A DNA stretch of 64,000 bases from Lysinibacillus pakistanensis (GTDB lineage: Bacteria; Bacillota; Bacilli; Bacillales_A; Planococcaceae), in the NCBI GenBank assembly GCA_001312325.1, contig BBDJ01000003.1:62001-126000 (forward strand), written 5' to 3'. Positions 10,113-20,840 of the stretch are shown here, in pieces; the stretch's first letter is position 1; each line of letters begins with the position of its first letter. A program made the position numbers and the translations under genes. The notes below the pieces were generated by a model, which was not told the origin of the DNA, did no database searches, and saw nothing but the letters and a program-made list of their open reading frames with translations.

Positions 10113-10356
10113 TTTTCATGCACTAAATTTATATCCCATTTCTCAGACGAAGGTTTAAATAGCCGTCGTTTCTCTTTTAAAAAGAAAATTATGGATAAGA
10201 TACTAAGCTCGACTTTTTTTGGGAATTAGTACAAGTAAAGTATCGTTTTGTATTGTAGGATAGAAGTGAGTACAGGATTTGATATATTATGTACATTTAA
10301 AAACGCTAAATTGTATTCAATATGAAAATAATTAAATGTATAAGGTGATGATTTGA

Positions 10357-10734
10357 ATGAAGAATAGAATCTCCAAACCTATTATCAACACGGTCTTATT
10401 GTTTCTTTTTCTTGTTGCTTTATGGTTCTTAGGTAATGTTAGCCAACTATTATCTAATAAAGAAAATACCGAAAGTGAAATTGGCTATATAGTAATGCAT
10501 GAAGGAATAGTCTATTTTATTCAAGGAAAGGACGTTCAACAATCAGATATAGAGAGTTTCTCTAGCGAAAATCCCATTTACTCAAATAAATTTGAATCAG
10601 TTTCAATTTTAATTAATGAATCAAAACTTTCTATGAGAGAAATTAAAAGTGGAGATGAAGTGAGGATTTGGTATTCTGAAATTTTGGAGTCAAATCCAGC
10701 AAAAATCAAAGTTATTCGTACAGAAAAACTGTGA
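10357..10734 (+). CDS. DUF3221 family membrane-anchored protein
   Basis: This intact 125-residue protein has an N-terminal membrane helix (residues 9-30, LLFLFLVALWFLGNV). The outside domain matches the DUF3221 pattern found in Bacillus: GYIVMHEGIVYFIQG, a Ser/Asn-rich middle, then IKSGDEVRIWYSEILESNPAKIKV, in which the last segment is the usual 'G..V.V.......PA......' end. The role of the family is not known. The gene stands alone, with a terminator upstream and IS debris downstream. Confidence 0.75.
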   Translation: MKNRISKPIINTVLLFLFLVALWFLGNVSQLLSNKENTESEIGYIVMHEGIVYFIQGKDVQQSDIESFSSENPIYSNKFESVSILINESKLSMREIKSGDEVRIWYSEILESNPAKIKVIRTEKL

Positions 10735-10779
10735 CCAAAAGTCTGTTATCCTTAAATATAACTTAATTACCATTTATAT

Positions 10780-11279
10780 GGTTCTTCACCAAGGTTCGTG
10801 GGTAACAAAATCAGCGACCTGTTTCTAAACGTAAACGAAGAAAAAAACGGTCTTCATTTTGATAGCCAAAACCACGTCTTTTGATGAGTTTAATTTTATT
10901 ATTCGTCCCTTCCATTATGCCATTTGATAGCGATGAAATAATGGTATCTAGCAATGCTTTTTCACGTGTTATCAATGTTTTTGCGATTTTAGAAACGGGA
11001 CTACAAAGATGAAATTGATACCGTTTAAATCATTCTGTAAATCGTCGCCGCTTTCAGTATATAATTCATATGATTCAATGATTGATAAATCTATTTTGTA
11101 GGTAAATTTTCCTGGTGATAACGGTAATAGCATTTTATAAACTTGGAGTACAAAGCGAAAACTCCTCTCGTGTTTGTCTCGGCAACAATTACGATACGAG
11201 AGTTTTCGCCTTTCTTCTATAATGATATGTAAAGTTATTAAATTAATAGAAAATCAACCACAAGTTATGGTGAAGAACC
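10780..11279 (-). mobile_element. ISL3-type insertion sequence remnant
   Basis: Terminal inverted repeats GGTTCTTCACCA (10780-10791) and TGGTGAAGAACC (11268-11279) enclose about 500 bp. That is far shorter than a complete ISL3 element. On the minus strand the sequence KALLDTIISSLSNGIMEGTN followed by NKIKLIKRRGFGYQN is the C-terminus of an ISL3 transposase (DDE_Tnp_ISL3), just before a stop near 10795. An internal hairpin GCGAAAACTC/GAGTTTTCGC lies at about 11157-11205. The element is a nonfunctional relic with an internal deletion. Confidence 0.75.
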
Positions 11280-11305
11280 TTTGTTTTAGTTAAAATATCA
11301 AAATT

Positions 11306-11473
11306 TGTGATGGGTGTGTAGGAAGTGAATATAATGATAAAATTGGTAATCCATATCATATTCAACTGCTATCATAAGGAGGACCAGATATAATTGAAAA
11401 TTGTGTTGCTTTATGTGTTGTATGTCGTAAAAAAGCACTATTCTTGAACCGGCAGACAAGTATAAAATTTTGA
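11306..11473 (+). pseudogene. HNH endonuclease relic
   Basis: One frame reads CDGCVGSEYNDKIGNPYHIQ, then LLS, a TAA stop and GGPDIIENCVALCVVCRKKA. This is the zinc-binding and core part of an HNH restriction-like domain (Cys-x2-Cys pairs, 'LS.GGPD...N...LC..CH'). It has an in-frame stop, lacks the final His and has no start. It is a short decayed remnant beside the IS remnant. The region 11474-11695 holds nothing I can name. Confidence 0.55.
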
Positions 11474-11695
11474 AAAACTGGGTTTAAAGGTCCTTTGCAA
11501 GAGATATGGTAATAGTTGTTTTATATAAAGTAATGTATTTTTCGCAAAATATAATAATTAGTATTTTATAACCAAACATCAAAATTGACACAATATCAGA
11601 GGATATATTTCTTAAACCTGATTATTCTATAATACATCTAGTAGCTTTTATTTATCAAAGGGATGGATTTTGTTTCGACTGAACAACTGCAAACC

Positions 11696-12798
11696 TTAAT
11701 ATGTAACCGTCATATCCGTAATAAAAGCTGGTTTTTTATACTCATATACTTTTGTTATTTCTTTATTATCCAAGTCATACTTATAGATACACTGTATTTT
11801 TGAAATTATACCGTCAAAACTAACATCTGCTGCATTTTTAGGGATACCTGAAAAATAAATAAATCGCTCATTTTTTTGACAATACCGCTAGCCTTCTTTG
11901 ACCAATCTCTGATAATAGGGGATTCTTACTTTTTTTTATCATTTGATCTGTTAATAGGGTAGTTAATGTTTTGTCTGTTAGAGATAACTGATAAATGCCG
12001 CTTCCTTCATCTTCATTTATATTTTCCCCTCCGAGAATAACAGAATTTCCATTAGCTCCATATGCCATCGAATCAATATTGACGGCTTTTATATTTGTTA
12101 CCAAATTCATGTCAGCGCCATCTAAATTCATTTCATATATTGAGTAGACAATTTGCCCTAAAGGTACACCAGCATCATTGGCAGCCATTCTTCTTGCTAT
12201 ATTCTCTTCCTCAGAGACAAATGCTCCAATAATTTTGTCTTTAGAAGTATCATACATTTCTACAGCACGGTCAGGTTGTTTTGTATCAAATACAATAGAA
12301 TTCTTCTTTTGCACATCTATTTTCGCAATCTTGGAAACAGGGTATGCTGGCCCTATTATTTCACTGTAGATGGTTTTGCCTTCCTCATCACCAAATCTAG
12401 GAATGAGTTGTCCTAAAGTATCATTTGTAACTTGAGAAGTTTTTTTTATTGTTTCTGTCTAATAAATAAATCTCCCAAGGTCCATCACCTTTTGCACTTG
12501 TATAGGCAAGATATTGTTTATTGCCTGAAAGTGATGCATGTAACCAAACCTCTTCATTATTAACTAATTCGTTTTCTACATGTTTTTCAGCATTTATCTC
12601 CACTACACTACTTTTGCCTTCGTTATCAAATACAGAAACAATGAGTTCTTCACTATCATCAACATGTGGTTCATCGACAGGTGAACTGGTATCTTCTTTA
12701 TTTTGACATCCAAACAAAACTAATATTAATGATAAAATAACAGTAGCACCCATCGTTTTCTTACATTTACAACCAAATTCATACATTATGCATTTCAT
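11696..12798 (-). CDS. Lipoprotein with TolB-like repeats
   Basis: Read on the minus strand, the protein starts with a signal peptide and lipobox (TVILSLILVLFGCQNKE, acylated Cys near residue 31). The mature part has beta-propeller-like repeats such as LSGNKQYLAYTSAKGDGPWE and IYLLD, INEDEGSGIYQLSLTDKTLT, and IQCIYKYDLDNKEITKVYEY, resembling TolB/WD40-type blades that report state per strand pair. Length is about 365 residues. Extra bases at 12440-12447 and 11871-11877 break the frame. It may be an extracytoplasmic sensor or binding protein; no partner gene is adjacent. The start could be the second Met (KTMGATV) rather than the first. Confidence 0.65.
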
Positions 12799-13208
12799 CC
12801 TTTGCGAAGTTTTTTTTAGAAAATTGTATTATAAAATATCAACTTTCCCGCACAAAAATATACCGAAAATTTCCTGTATAGGATTTTAATCTATACATCT
12901 CAAACACTAACTCACACTATTATTTTAAGTGCTTAGGAAGAAAAATCAATATTATAGGAAATTTAATACCATTTTTATAAATTTTGTATGCTCTAATCTA
13001 GCATTATTTCGGAAGGGGCTATTTTTCTTGCAACCATGCTATTTAATTTGAACATGGCAAACAAGGAGTATAAAATCTTGCAGCGTAGAGAAATTGTCAG
13101 TAAAGTTAATAAAAAGTGGTTTACTATGAGGATGGCTATCAATGAAGAGCAGATTTATAAGCTATGATTTCATCCCGGCAGTTTAACAAATAGAAAAGAG
13201 GTTAAATC
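12799..13208. other. Gap without a convincing gene
   Basis: The left part serves as promoter region for the lipoprotein on the minus strand. A 37-codon + strand reading at 13054-13167 (MANKEYKILQRREIVSKVNK...) has no ribosome binding site, and I do not accept it as a gene. Confidence 0.4.
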
Positions 13209-14717
13209 ATGATACAACTCCATATAGAGAGCAAGAAAAAGCCGAAAATCTATCGAAAGCTTTTGTTACCAGAGGAAAGTAGATTTGATTTATTAGATGA
13301 GCTTTTATTGCTAAGCTTTGATTTGGATGATGCGGAATATGTTAATTTTGAAATGGTTAAAAAAAGATGGACAAGTGTCTGCGAATAAAGAAAAAAATAT
13401 TATTTTTACCTGACAATGACACGGATTTAGATTCAGAGGAGGAGCTGATCATTAAATGGTTCCGAAAGTCTGGTGATGAAGCGATTGGACAGGTTATTGA
13501 TACTAATGAATTATTTATTATTCGGTTAGATAGTTATGTGCAATTACCAATGGATTCAGAAAAGGCAATTTGTATTGCTGGAGCAGGTGATATTCATACG
13601 GGGAAATTAAACAAGATTAATATCGAGGAAATCAATGAATGGATAGCGGCTAGGGAAATGGAAAGAATTATAGATTTTCTAGAAAGTCAGGAACCAGATT
13701 ACCTTACTTTATTGGAGCTTGCGAATGATCTAAAAAAAATTAAAGCCGTGGGAATACTTAGAAAGCAATGAGATTATTGTGATTGATTATGGAGATATGA
13801 ATGACAAGGTACTTGTTTCTGTTATGGGAGCTGCTGGTGGAGAGTTTGGATTAATGGTATTTGATCTTGAGCATGGCTATGATAGCTTAGCGAAAATTCT
13901 TTTTGAGAAAAATTTATCGAGCGATTTTTCCTATAGTTTAAATGCTTTAACTGTTAATTTTGTTGATAGAGATGAGTTAGAACCAGCAGATTATCAGCTT
14001 ATTAAAGATTGTGGGCTAACATATAGAGGAAAGAAGAATTGGATTCAATTCCGTAGCTATCTAGAGGGAACACATCCTGAAAGACCAAATTATATAGAAG
14101 TAGAGCTTTTAATTGATGTTATCAGTACGATGATTAATATAACAGAAATTCGGAAGGATGGCTGGCAATATCCGCAGGTAGGTGCACATGAATATCCAGC
14201 ATTTAAAGTAAAAACGGATGGCGAGTTACAAGAAATTTATCTGTTGAAACTTCAGGTCTCAAAGCCAACATTCGAGTGCTATGAGGAAATTTCAATGTTT
14301 GAAAAAGCGCAATATAAGAAAAAGCCTAAAAGTGCGTTACAATTAGAATATGATTTATTTTACATGCCCTTTGGTGTAGAAATGGAACAAACCAACCGCT
14401 ATGTTTATCCGATTGTTGGCATACTTGTTGAACGAGGAAGCAATTTGGTGATTGGACATGAGGTAATCTCTATGCCTAAAACGCCCCCAATGGCACAGAG
14501 CATTTTATGGGCATATTTACAAGGCTTAGAGGTAAGACCAAGTAAAATATTTGTCTCTAAAGAAGTAAGACCAATGCTTCAACCGCTTGCAAAAATACTA
14601 GGTGTGGAACTTGTAGAAAGTGAGCTTCCTGGTATTCGAGAAGTAAGGGAATTTATGGAAAATATGCCGATGGATCTTTTTTTAGGAATAGTAAATAACT
14701 ACACCACACATTTCTGA
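13209..14717 (+). CDS. DUF7309/DUF6930-like protein
   Basis: This cytoplasmic protein has about 500 residues and no signal or membrane segment. The N-terminal part (MIQLHIESKKKPKIYRKLLL) is followed by an acidic region and a middle domain. The C-terminal 100 residues (VGILVERGSNLVIGHEVISM, LQGLEVRPSKIFVSKE, LAKILGVELVESELPGI) match what I know as DUF6930, a domain of unknown function often joined to SEC-C or pRiA4b-like modules. Breaks lie in A runs at 13359-13365, 13391-13397 and 13732-13739; each needs one base fewer. It stands alone after an AGAGG site. The domain assignment is from memory. Confidence 0.6.
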
Positions 14718-14834
14718 CTTTAGCAAAGTGAAATGTGTGGTTTTAAAATAGTCGTTTATGAGGAAAAATACATTAAATATATAAGATTTCTTTTTGTAAA
14801 AATGGTTGTACTTGTAGCATTACTATTACGTTAT

Positions 14835-15275
14835 CTATCCCGTATAAACACCTTCACAAGTATCTGGAGCTGGTTCATAAAAACAATGGTTCTTAAATTG
14901 CCCAGTAAACGGTTGACCATACCATGTTGGGGGACATGGGGCATATGGATTGAAGTACCAAAGTGCATATTTGGCTGGATGTTGTCTCCAATAATCCAAA
15001 GTCTGTTTTGCTAATCTTTTTTCAGAAGATCGCGCTCTTTGGTAAAATAAATTCCCTTTTTGAACAGCTTCAAAAGAAAAATTTCCTCCCTGTACCTGAT
15101 AAATAACATCTTCAATTGTTCTTAAATCTTTAAAGTCTAAACAATTTGATACAAGACGATTCACAATGACATTGCCAACATATAGCATTCCTTGGTTTCC
15201 TTCTCCTACCGCTTCAGCTCTCATCATTCTTGCCACTAAGGAAACGTCATTATCAATGTATTTTACTCTTGGCAT
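14835..15275 (-). CDS. cwlJ: Spore cortex-lytic cell wall hydrolase CwlJ
   Basis: CwlJ belongs to the SleB/CwlJ hydrolase_2 family and degrades spore cortex peptidoglycan in germination. The protein of 146 residues has LVARMMRAEAVGEGNQGMLY with the catalytic Glu, VGNVIVNR, and FEAVQKG, and ends with the WYFNPYAPCPPTWYGQPF region typical of the family. It lacks the N-terminal signal and peptidoglycan-binding part of SleB, which makes CwlJ the better name. The start at 15275 is set by GGAGGTG 6 bases upstream; a longer in-frame reading to 15368 has no such site. It is intact and shows that the organism forms spores. Confidence 0.88.
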   Translation of the reverse strand: MPRVKYIDNDVSLVARMMRAEAVGEGNQGMLYVGNVIVNRLVSNCLDFKDLRTIEDVIYQVQGGNFSFEAVQKGNLFYQRARSSEKRLAKQTLDYWRQHPAKYALWYFNPYAPCPPTWYGQPFTGQFKNHCFYEPAPDTCEGVYTG

Positions 15276-15339
15276 TTTTTCACCTCCAAGATATAGTATG
15301 AAAAAAAATCCTACATTCTTGCCATTTGAAAAAAAATTC

Positions 15340-15392
15340 AACAAACACGCCATCTTTGCTGCAAGCACAACAGCAAGATGGCATGTTTGTTT
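15340..15392 (-). terminator. Strong terminator between cwlJ and the ECF gene
   Basis: About 22-base arms (AACAAACACGCCATCTT and AAGATGGCATGTTTGTT at their ends) form a near-perfect hairpin. In the minus direction it is followed by TTGAATTTTTTT, so it ends transcription of the ECF transporter gene before cwlJ. Confidence 0.85.
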
Positions 15393-15396
15393 TAGA

Positions 15397-15948
15397 TTAA
15401 AAATTCTTTTTGAAGTAGGGTGTCTTTTTCAGCACGATACATACAGGAATCGCGATGATTAAGCCGACAATGTTTTGAATGACATCTCCAGGAATGGATG
15501 CTAATGGTGCGATCCAGCTATTAAACATTATTGCTTGCCCAACATAATAAATGGCAATCATCACGGGCATTGACACGACTGCTCCTAAAATGTTTAGTCC
15601 AATATTGTCACCGTTATTTCCTTTAGACCAAGCGATTTTACCAACGATAAAGCCCTGTAATGCGCGCGAAATAATAGTAGTTGGTGCCCAAATTAACCAG
15701 CCACCTACGATATCGAATAAGCCCATCCCAATTGCTCCAGCAAGTGCCCCTTTTTTTAGAACCGAATAAAATCGCTGAGATGAAAAGCATAGATGTCCCT
15801 AGATGAATAAGCCCACCTTGGCCAATGGTAGCTTAAGATTGATAAACATTGTGGCAACGAAAACAAGTGCAGCTAAAATGGCTGTAATCACTAAATCAAA
15901 TGTTTTCGTGCGTGATTTTGTATAGGATTGCCTTTGTATATTTTGCAT
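15397..15948 (-). CDS. ECF transporter S component, probably for vitamin B6
   Basis: S components are small membrane proteins that bind a vitamin and dock to the shared ECF energising module. The protein (about 184 residues) has six hydrophobic segments: TFDLVITAILAALVFVATMF, then HLGTSMLFISAILFGSKKGA, GMGLFDIVGGWLIW, then two more, and the end VLKKTPYFKKNF. It fits the HmpT/PdxU2/riboflavin S-component group. It is divergent from pdxK, so pyridoxine or pyridoxal is the most likely substrate; thiamine precursors are possible. The T run 15751-15757 has one extra base and a G seems missing near 15806 (AAG GTG GGG CTT expected). Confidence 0.7.
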
Positions 15949-16124
15949 CTGTATCTTCCTCACTATGATGAATATTTTGATGATTTTTACTTTAGCAAAG
16001 GTCTGACTGTTGTAAAAGTGCCAATTTTATAAAAAAAGGTAGGGGTCAGATTGCGGTTATTTTCGCTTCTTTCTAATTGTGATACGATGGGGAGAGTATA
16101 AGCAGGATTAGTTAGGTGGAATGT

Positions 16125-16978
16125 ATGATGAAAAAAAGTTGCTGTAATTCAGGATATGTCATCCTTTGGAAAGTGCTCAATAACGGCTGCGATCCCTGTG
16201 CTATCTGTGATGGGTGTTCAGGCAGTGCCTTTGCCGACTGCGATTTTAACAGCACAAACAGGGTACTCGAGCTTTTATTGTGAGGATTTAACGTCAAGGA
16301 TGGACTACTTTGTGGATGAGTGGAGTAAGCTTGGAGCAACCTTTGATGGTATTCACACAGGCTTTGTTACAGGTAAGGAGCAAATTGATAATATTTTTCG
16401 TTTTTTTAAGTGTGTTTCACTCAAATGAAACGACACTGCTTGTTGACCCGGTGATGGGGGATCATGGCGAGGTTTATAAAATGTTTACTGGCGAGTTACT
16501 TGATCGTATGAAAGAGTTAGTAAAGTGTGCTGATATTATTACGCCAAATGTTACAGAATGCTGTTTGCTTACTGGTTTGGCGTATGAGAAGCTTCAGAGT
16601 TATGACAATGATTTAGCGTATTTTCAGGCACTGGAGCAGGCTGGTCATCAGCTTCAGCAGGTGACGGAGGCAAACGTTATTATTACCGGCTTAAATCCAC
16701 CAGCAGCAGATAAAGGCCAGCGTTATGTGGGCAATATGTATGTGGATGCAGAGCGTTCTTTTTATAGTATCCGTGATTATAATGGTGAGAGTTATTCAGG
16801 CACAGGTGATTTGTTTGCATCTGTTATTATGGGTGGCATGATGCGAGGACAAGATTTAGTGGAGTCAATGAAGCTTGCAGAGACGTTTTTAGCTGCTGCG
16901 ATTGAAGCAACATCTAAGGAGCAGGTTCCGCCCGAGGCAGGCGTGCATTTTGAAAGGTTTTTAAGAATGCTGCTTTAG
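16125..16978 (+). CDS. pdxK: Pyridoxal/pyridoxine kinase
   Basis: This ribokinase-like enzyme phosphorylates pyridoxal, pyridoxine or pyridoxamine with ATP. Key segments are VAVIQDMSSFGKCSITAAIPVLS (start of the vitamin site), LVDPVMGDHGEVYKMF, ADIITPNVTECCLLTG and the anion-hole/catalytic YSGTGDLFASVI with Asp as base. The length, about 284 residues, is normal. Start ATG 16125 follows TAGGTGGA. Extra bases at 16131-16137 and 16401-16407 break the frame. It faces an ECF S component across a 176-bp shared promoter region, which suggests a B6 uptake-and-trapping pair. Confidence 0.88.
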
Positions 16979-17032
16979 AGATTTTACTTAGAGATGACCT
17001 AAAAAAATTGCCTTTGCATTAATTTTTTTAGG

Positions 17033-17604
17033 TCAACTTCGAAACATGAAGTGATTAGCTCCTATCAATCTTTCTATAATCTCAAAATGATGCCTTTCAT
17101 GTATAGCAAGCAATTGAATAGCTTGAATAAGGTTTGGATAATAAGCAATAGGATCAGGAAAAATGATATGTCCTGCGATATCCTCCTCAATACCTTCCAC
17201 CAATTTTTTCATTGCCAAAGTGTCGTTTATGAGGAATTGCTCAATATCTTTGCTGTTTAAGGAATACTGAATTTTCTGAGATGGCACTAATATTCCTGGA
17301 GCCTTCATTCCTTTTCCTTTTTTTGTGTTTATATTCTTCGTAAATATCATGTATTTCAGTGGCGGAAGGCTTATTTCTTCGCATTTTTGCGTAGGGGATA
17401 AGGAGTAGGGAACATTTAGTTGCTGTTTTAAGCATTCTAAGAATTAAATAAAGGTGATAGAAGTGTTCACCAATAGACCATTTTCCCTCCTCGCTGCGAT
17501 ACCATAGCTCTTTCTGTGAGAGTGAGTGCATGAATCGAGGGCAAATAGTGAGCTCTTTGCTCTTGTAAGGTGTGAAAATGCTTCATCATACTATTAGATT
17601 TCAA
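17033..17604 (-). CDS. DinB-like four-helix protein
   Basis: DinB/YfiT-family proteins are metal-binding four-helix bundles, some of which are thiol transferases. The minus-strand reading starts TTG 17604 after AAAGGAG, then MMKHFHTLQEQRAHYLPS, LWYRSEEGKWSIGEHFYHLY (first metal His region) and LIQAIQLLAIHERHHFEIIE with the second His pair. One extra T at 17318-17324 breaks the frame. Near 17520 a small tandem GTGAG duplication disturbs the reading as well; this one is not in a homopolymer. Substrate unknown. Confidence 0.72.
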
Positions 17605-17694
17605 TGTAAGCTCTCCTTTTTTTTCTGATATTCCCATTTTAGGGAAAAGAGTAGTGGATGTACATATAAAATAAATTTTTTTGGAGGAAAAAGC

Positions 17695-18193
17695 ATGGAT
17701 ATTAGAATATTAAGTGCAGCAGATGCTGAAATGTATCGGAGTATAAGATTAGAAGGGCTACAAATTAATCCAGAGGCATTTGGTTCTAGCTTTGAGGGGG
17801 AAAAAGATTTTACCCTTGAGCAATTTGCAAAGAGGTTAGAATCACAGGGTTCTTACACATTTGGAACATTCTATAACGAAGAATTAGTGGGTGTTGCAAC
17901 GCTAGTACAAGAAAGTAAGCAGAAGTTAAGACATAAGGCAAGTATCTTTGCTGTTTACGTTTCTCCAAAGATGCGTGGGCATGGTATTGGTAGATATTTA
18001 ATGGACGAAATTATCAAGAAGGCAAAGGAATTAGAGGGGATTGAGCAGCTTAATTTAACGGTTGTGTCTACAAATACGTCAGCAAAAAAAATTGTATGCT
18101 TCTTTGGGATTTGAGGTTTTTGGAACAGAGAGAAGAGCACTAAAAGTAGGACAGCAATATGTTGATGAGGATTATATGGTTTTATTTTTATAA
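17695..18193 (+). CDS. GNAT family N-acetyltransferase
   Basis: GNAT enzymes move an acetyl group from acetyl-CoA to an amine. The protein (165 residues) has MDIRILSAADAEMYRSIRLEG, an ASIFAVYVSPKMRGHGIGRYL motif A with the pyrophosphate-binding R/Q-x-x-G-x-G/A pattern, and the C-terminal LYASLGFEVFGTERRALKV with the usual 'LY...GF' motif B. The frame breaks in the A run at 18084-18091, which needs one base fewer. GGAGGAAAAAGC precedes ATG 17695. Substrate cannot be told. Confidence 0.85.
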
Positions 18194-18200
18194 TAAGCAA

Positions 18201-18230
18201 ACTCCAAATTTCACTGAATTTGGAGTTTTG
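18201..18230 (+). terminator. Intrinsic terminator
   Basis: ACTCCAAATT pairs with AATTTGGAGT and is followed by TTTTG. It lies between convergent genes and may serve both. Confidence 0.8.
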
Positions 18231-18234
18231 TAGG

Positions 18235-18417
18235 TTATAAGGGGTCTCGAGTGCTATGTGCCTTATTATTCAGCAGCTTAAAGCTCACCAGTATATTAAT
18301 GATAGACAATGGGAAGGCCAGCCAAAATCCTACATTACCTAAGCGTTCCATTTGAAGAGGTGATTGGTTGTAAAGATAATAGGTTGTTATGCCTAAAAGA
18401 AGTAAGGCAGTCAGCAC
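18235..18417 (-). CDS. Small two-helix membrane protein
   Basis: The 60-residue reading has two hydrophobic helices (LTALLLLGITTYYLY and GFWLAFPLSIINILVSF). The frame continues upstream as ISNNKIASINFV toward a GGAGGG site near 18463, so the true start may be an unusual codon upstream of the GTG/ATG region. No family is recognised. Confidence 0.45.
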   Translation of the reverse strand: MLTALLLLGITTYYLYNQSPLQMERLGNVGFWLAFPLSIINILVSFKLLNNKAHSTRDPL

Positions 18418-18576
18418 AAAATTAATCGATGCAATTTTATTATTGCTGATAATAATCCCTCCGATTAGTAATTCTTAGTGTTGGTTTATACTATGCGTAT
18501 AACCAGAATCTGTTATGAAAATTTAGAGGAGACTTATTTCTCGATATCTTGAACGTTGCCTATAGTGATGGGAGCG

Positions 18577-18990
18577 GATCAAAAAAATTTCCTAGCCGAT
18601 CAGTATGGGTAAAAGCTGATCAATTCAATGGGTGGCCGAGCGGTTTTGAGTGGAAGTCGATCAATAAAATGTGTAGCCCGAGCGGTTTGAGGAAGAAGCC
18701 GATCAATATAGTGTGTAGACCGAGCAGTTTGAGGAGGAAGCAGGTCAATAAAATGTGTAGCCCGAGCGGTTTGTGGTGGAAGCCGATCAATATAGTGTGT
18801 AGCCTGAGCAGTTTGAGGAGGAAGCTGATCAATATAAGGGGTAACCCGAGCAGTTTTGAGTGGAAGCTGATCAATTTAAGGGGTAGCCCGAGCGATTTGT
18901 GGAGGAAGTCGATCAATAAAATGTGTAGCCCGTTTGGTTTGTAGTGAAACCCAATCAGTTTGCCCTACAGCCAATCATTTTATTTGCTGG
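18577..18990. repeat. Tandem array of about twenty 21-bp units
   Basis: The sequence divides cleanly every 21 bases (some units 20), with two alternating unit types that make a 42-bp super-repeat: GATCAATAAAATGTGTAGCC and GAGCGGTTTGAGGAAGAAGC are typical, each plus one base. Because 21 is a multiple of three, long open frames appear on both strands; they are low-complexity by-products and not genes. It lies in the gap downstream of the small membrane protein's promoter and downstream of hbd. Confidence 0.85.
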
Positions 18991-19080
18991 CTCAAATCAT
19001 TTTAAATCGAAGTCATATTGAGAACTCTATCCAATAAAAAACGATGCACAGCTTTAATAGCTATGTGCATCGTTTGATAA

Positions 19081-19983
19081 TTAGCCTTTTAAGAAATCAG
19101 GTTTTGCGAAGCTTGGGTTTGGATATTTATAGAAGCCTTCGCCTGTTGCGCGGCCGAGTTTGCCTTTGTCGATATACTCTGTTTTTAACAGATTAGCGAG
19201 TTTTTTTCATGTTTTCATCGCCTGACGCTGCTGCTTTTGCTTCTACAATATTATAGGCTGTGTTAATGCCGACAATGTCTAGGATAGCAAATGGTCCAAG
19301 TGGCGCTCCTGTACCAATCATCCATGTTTTATCAATTGTTTCTGGATCAGCCACTTCTTTTACGAGTAAAGATTCAGCTGCATCTAAAAATGGTACGAGT
19401 AATGAATTTAAAATATAGCCTGGCTGCTCTTTATATAATGGTAGTGGCACCATGCCGATTGCACGAGCAAATTCTACGACCTCGTCGAATATCTTCATGT
19501 CTGTGCCTGGGTGTTTCATTATTTCAGCAGTGTTGTTTTTCCAGATTGTGTTTGCGAAATGAAGTGCTAAAAACTTTTCTGGACGGCCAGTCGCTTCCGC
19601 AAATTGACTTGGCAATAATGTAGAAGAGTTTGTAGCGAAAATAGTTTTCGCAGGGGCTACTTTGCCAAGGTTAGTGTAAAAATCAATTTTAATTTTGACT
19701 ACTTCAGGGATTGCTTCGATGACAAGATCAGCGCCTGCAACCGCTTCTGCAAGATTGCTTTTAAATGTTAGGCGAGCATATGCCGCATCTACTTCTTCCT
19801 GTGAGGCTCCTAAATCTTGCTGATAAAATGGTTTTAATTTTGTGATACGATCCTGCGCATTTTTCAAAGCTTCATCATTAATATCGTAAACCGTTACATT
19901 AAAGCCTTTAAATGCTGTTTGATAGGCAATCTGACTACCTAATACTCCGCTACCTGCAACTGTAATGTTTGATAATTCATCAT
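19081..19983 (-). CDS. 3-hydroxyacyl-CoA dehydrogenase
   Basis: The enzyme oxidises 3-hydroxyacyl-CoA with NAD. The Rossmann start ITVAGSGVLGSQIAYQTAF, then VYDIND (NAD ribose Asp), IFATNSSTLLPS, FLALHFANTIW (catalytic His region), GYILNSLLVPFLDAAE and APLGPFAILDIVGINTAYNI (C-terminal domain) follow the 3-hydroxybutyryl-CoA dehydrogenase family; about 300 residues. One extra T at 19201-19207 breaks the end. Near 19977 a base seems to be missing between the ATG ATG start and LSNITVAG. In the HxxxP-type motif the sequence reads HFANTIWKN, which differs from the usual HFFNPP; this subgroup is common in Firmicutes. Confidence 0.82.
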
Positions 19984-20171
19984 GAATTCCTCCTCTGATA
20001 TTATTACATTAATATAATAGTGTGGATATGTACTGCCTCTCTTGTTACAACTCCATACTACTTCTTCGGATATAAAAAAATCAAATGAAAGACTCATTTA
20101 TTATAATGATATAAAGAATTTGCCTTTTAACTTGAAAATCTCTTTTTCAAGTATGTGTTTTAAACATAAAA

Positions 20172-20199
20172 AAAATGTCACAAAAAAAAGTGACATTTT
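20172..20199 (-). terminator. Intrinsic terminator
   Basis: AAAATGTCAC and GTGACATTTT form a perfect hairpin with an A-rich loop, downstream of the minus-strand gene that ends at 20240. Confidence 0.75.
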
Positions 20200-20239
20200 A
20201 TGGGCTTTCAATGGCTGCTAGCGCTTTATCCATTTGGCG

Positions 20240-20840
20240 TTAATTATATTTAATTGTATTGCTATTGCTTGATTCGATTCCTCTCAAAACATTATTAGAA
20301 TTTTGATAAAATCCATAGACAAAATCATTAATAGGTGTTTCTTCATCCCCATAATATCTATTAATAACATATGCCTTAAAAATATTGCTTAATAAATAGG
20401 TTTCATCTTTTATATCCGCTAAATATTTTTTGTTTTTATACTCAGCTATAATGTAATTCTCAAATTCTTTAATTTCAGCCTTTGTCGAAGGATATTTTTT
20501 AGCATAAGCTACAATAGTATCGAATTTTTCAGTAGGTGTATTGTTAAGAGCTGCAATCTCTTTCACTTTATCTTGCCAAGTTACATCGTCTGACGTTTCA
20601 ATCTTCGCCACAGGTTTTTCTTCTTGCTTCTCTTTTTTTAGGAGTTTCAGCATTATTAAGTCCAAGTTCCCCTACTGCAATGAAACACAATATAAAAATG
20701 ACAATTGAGATGCCTGTAAATTTCAACATTTTTACAGCTTTTATTTTATCCAACTTTATGAAATTAAAAATGGCAAGAAGCAGAAAGATCGCAGCTATGA
20801 AACCACTTAGTAGAAATAGCCCTACTAATATATTAATCAA
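20240..20840 (-). CDS. Hypothetical membrane-anchored protein
   Basis: The protein (about 198 residues) begins with two hydrophobic helices (ILVGLFLLSGFIAAIFLLLA and LKFTGISIVIFILCFIAVG), then a Lys/Glu-rich linker and a soluble helical domain (VTWQDKVKEIAALNNTPTEK, FENYIIAEYKNKKYLADIKD). The soluble part resembles proteins often annotated as lipoproteins or DUF in Bacillus, but I cannot name the family. An extra T in 20633-20639 splits it. It stands alone with its own terminator. Confidence 0.6.

Noticed and set aside
13054..13167. Small ORF before the DUF6930-like gene
   Set aside because: No ribosome binding site and no recognisable sequence.
18549..18944. Open frames of 98-131 codons through the first repeat array on both strands
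   Set aside because: The 21-bp period keeps any frame open. There is no ribosome binding site and the product is low-complexity, so these are by-products of the repeat.
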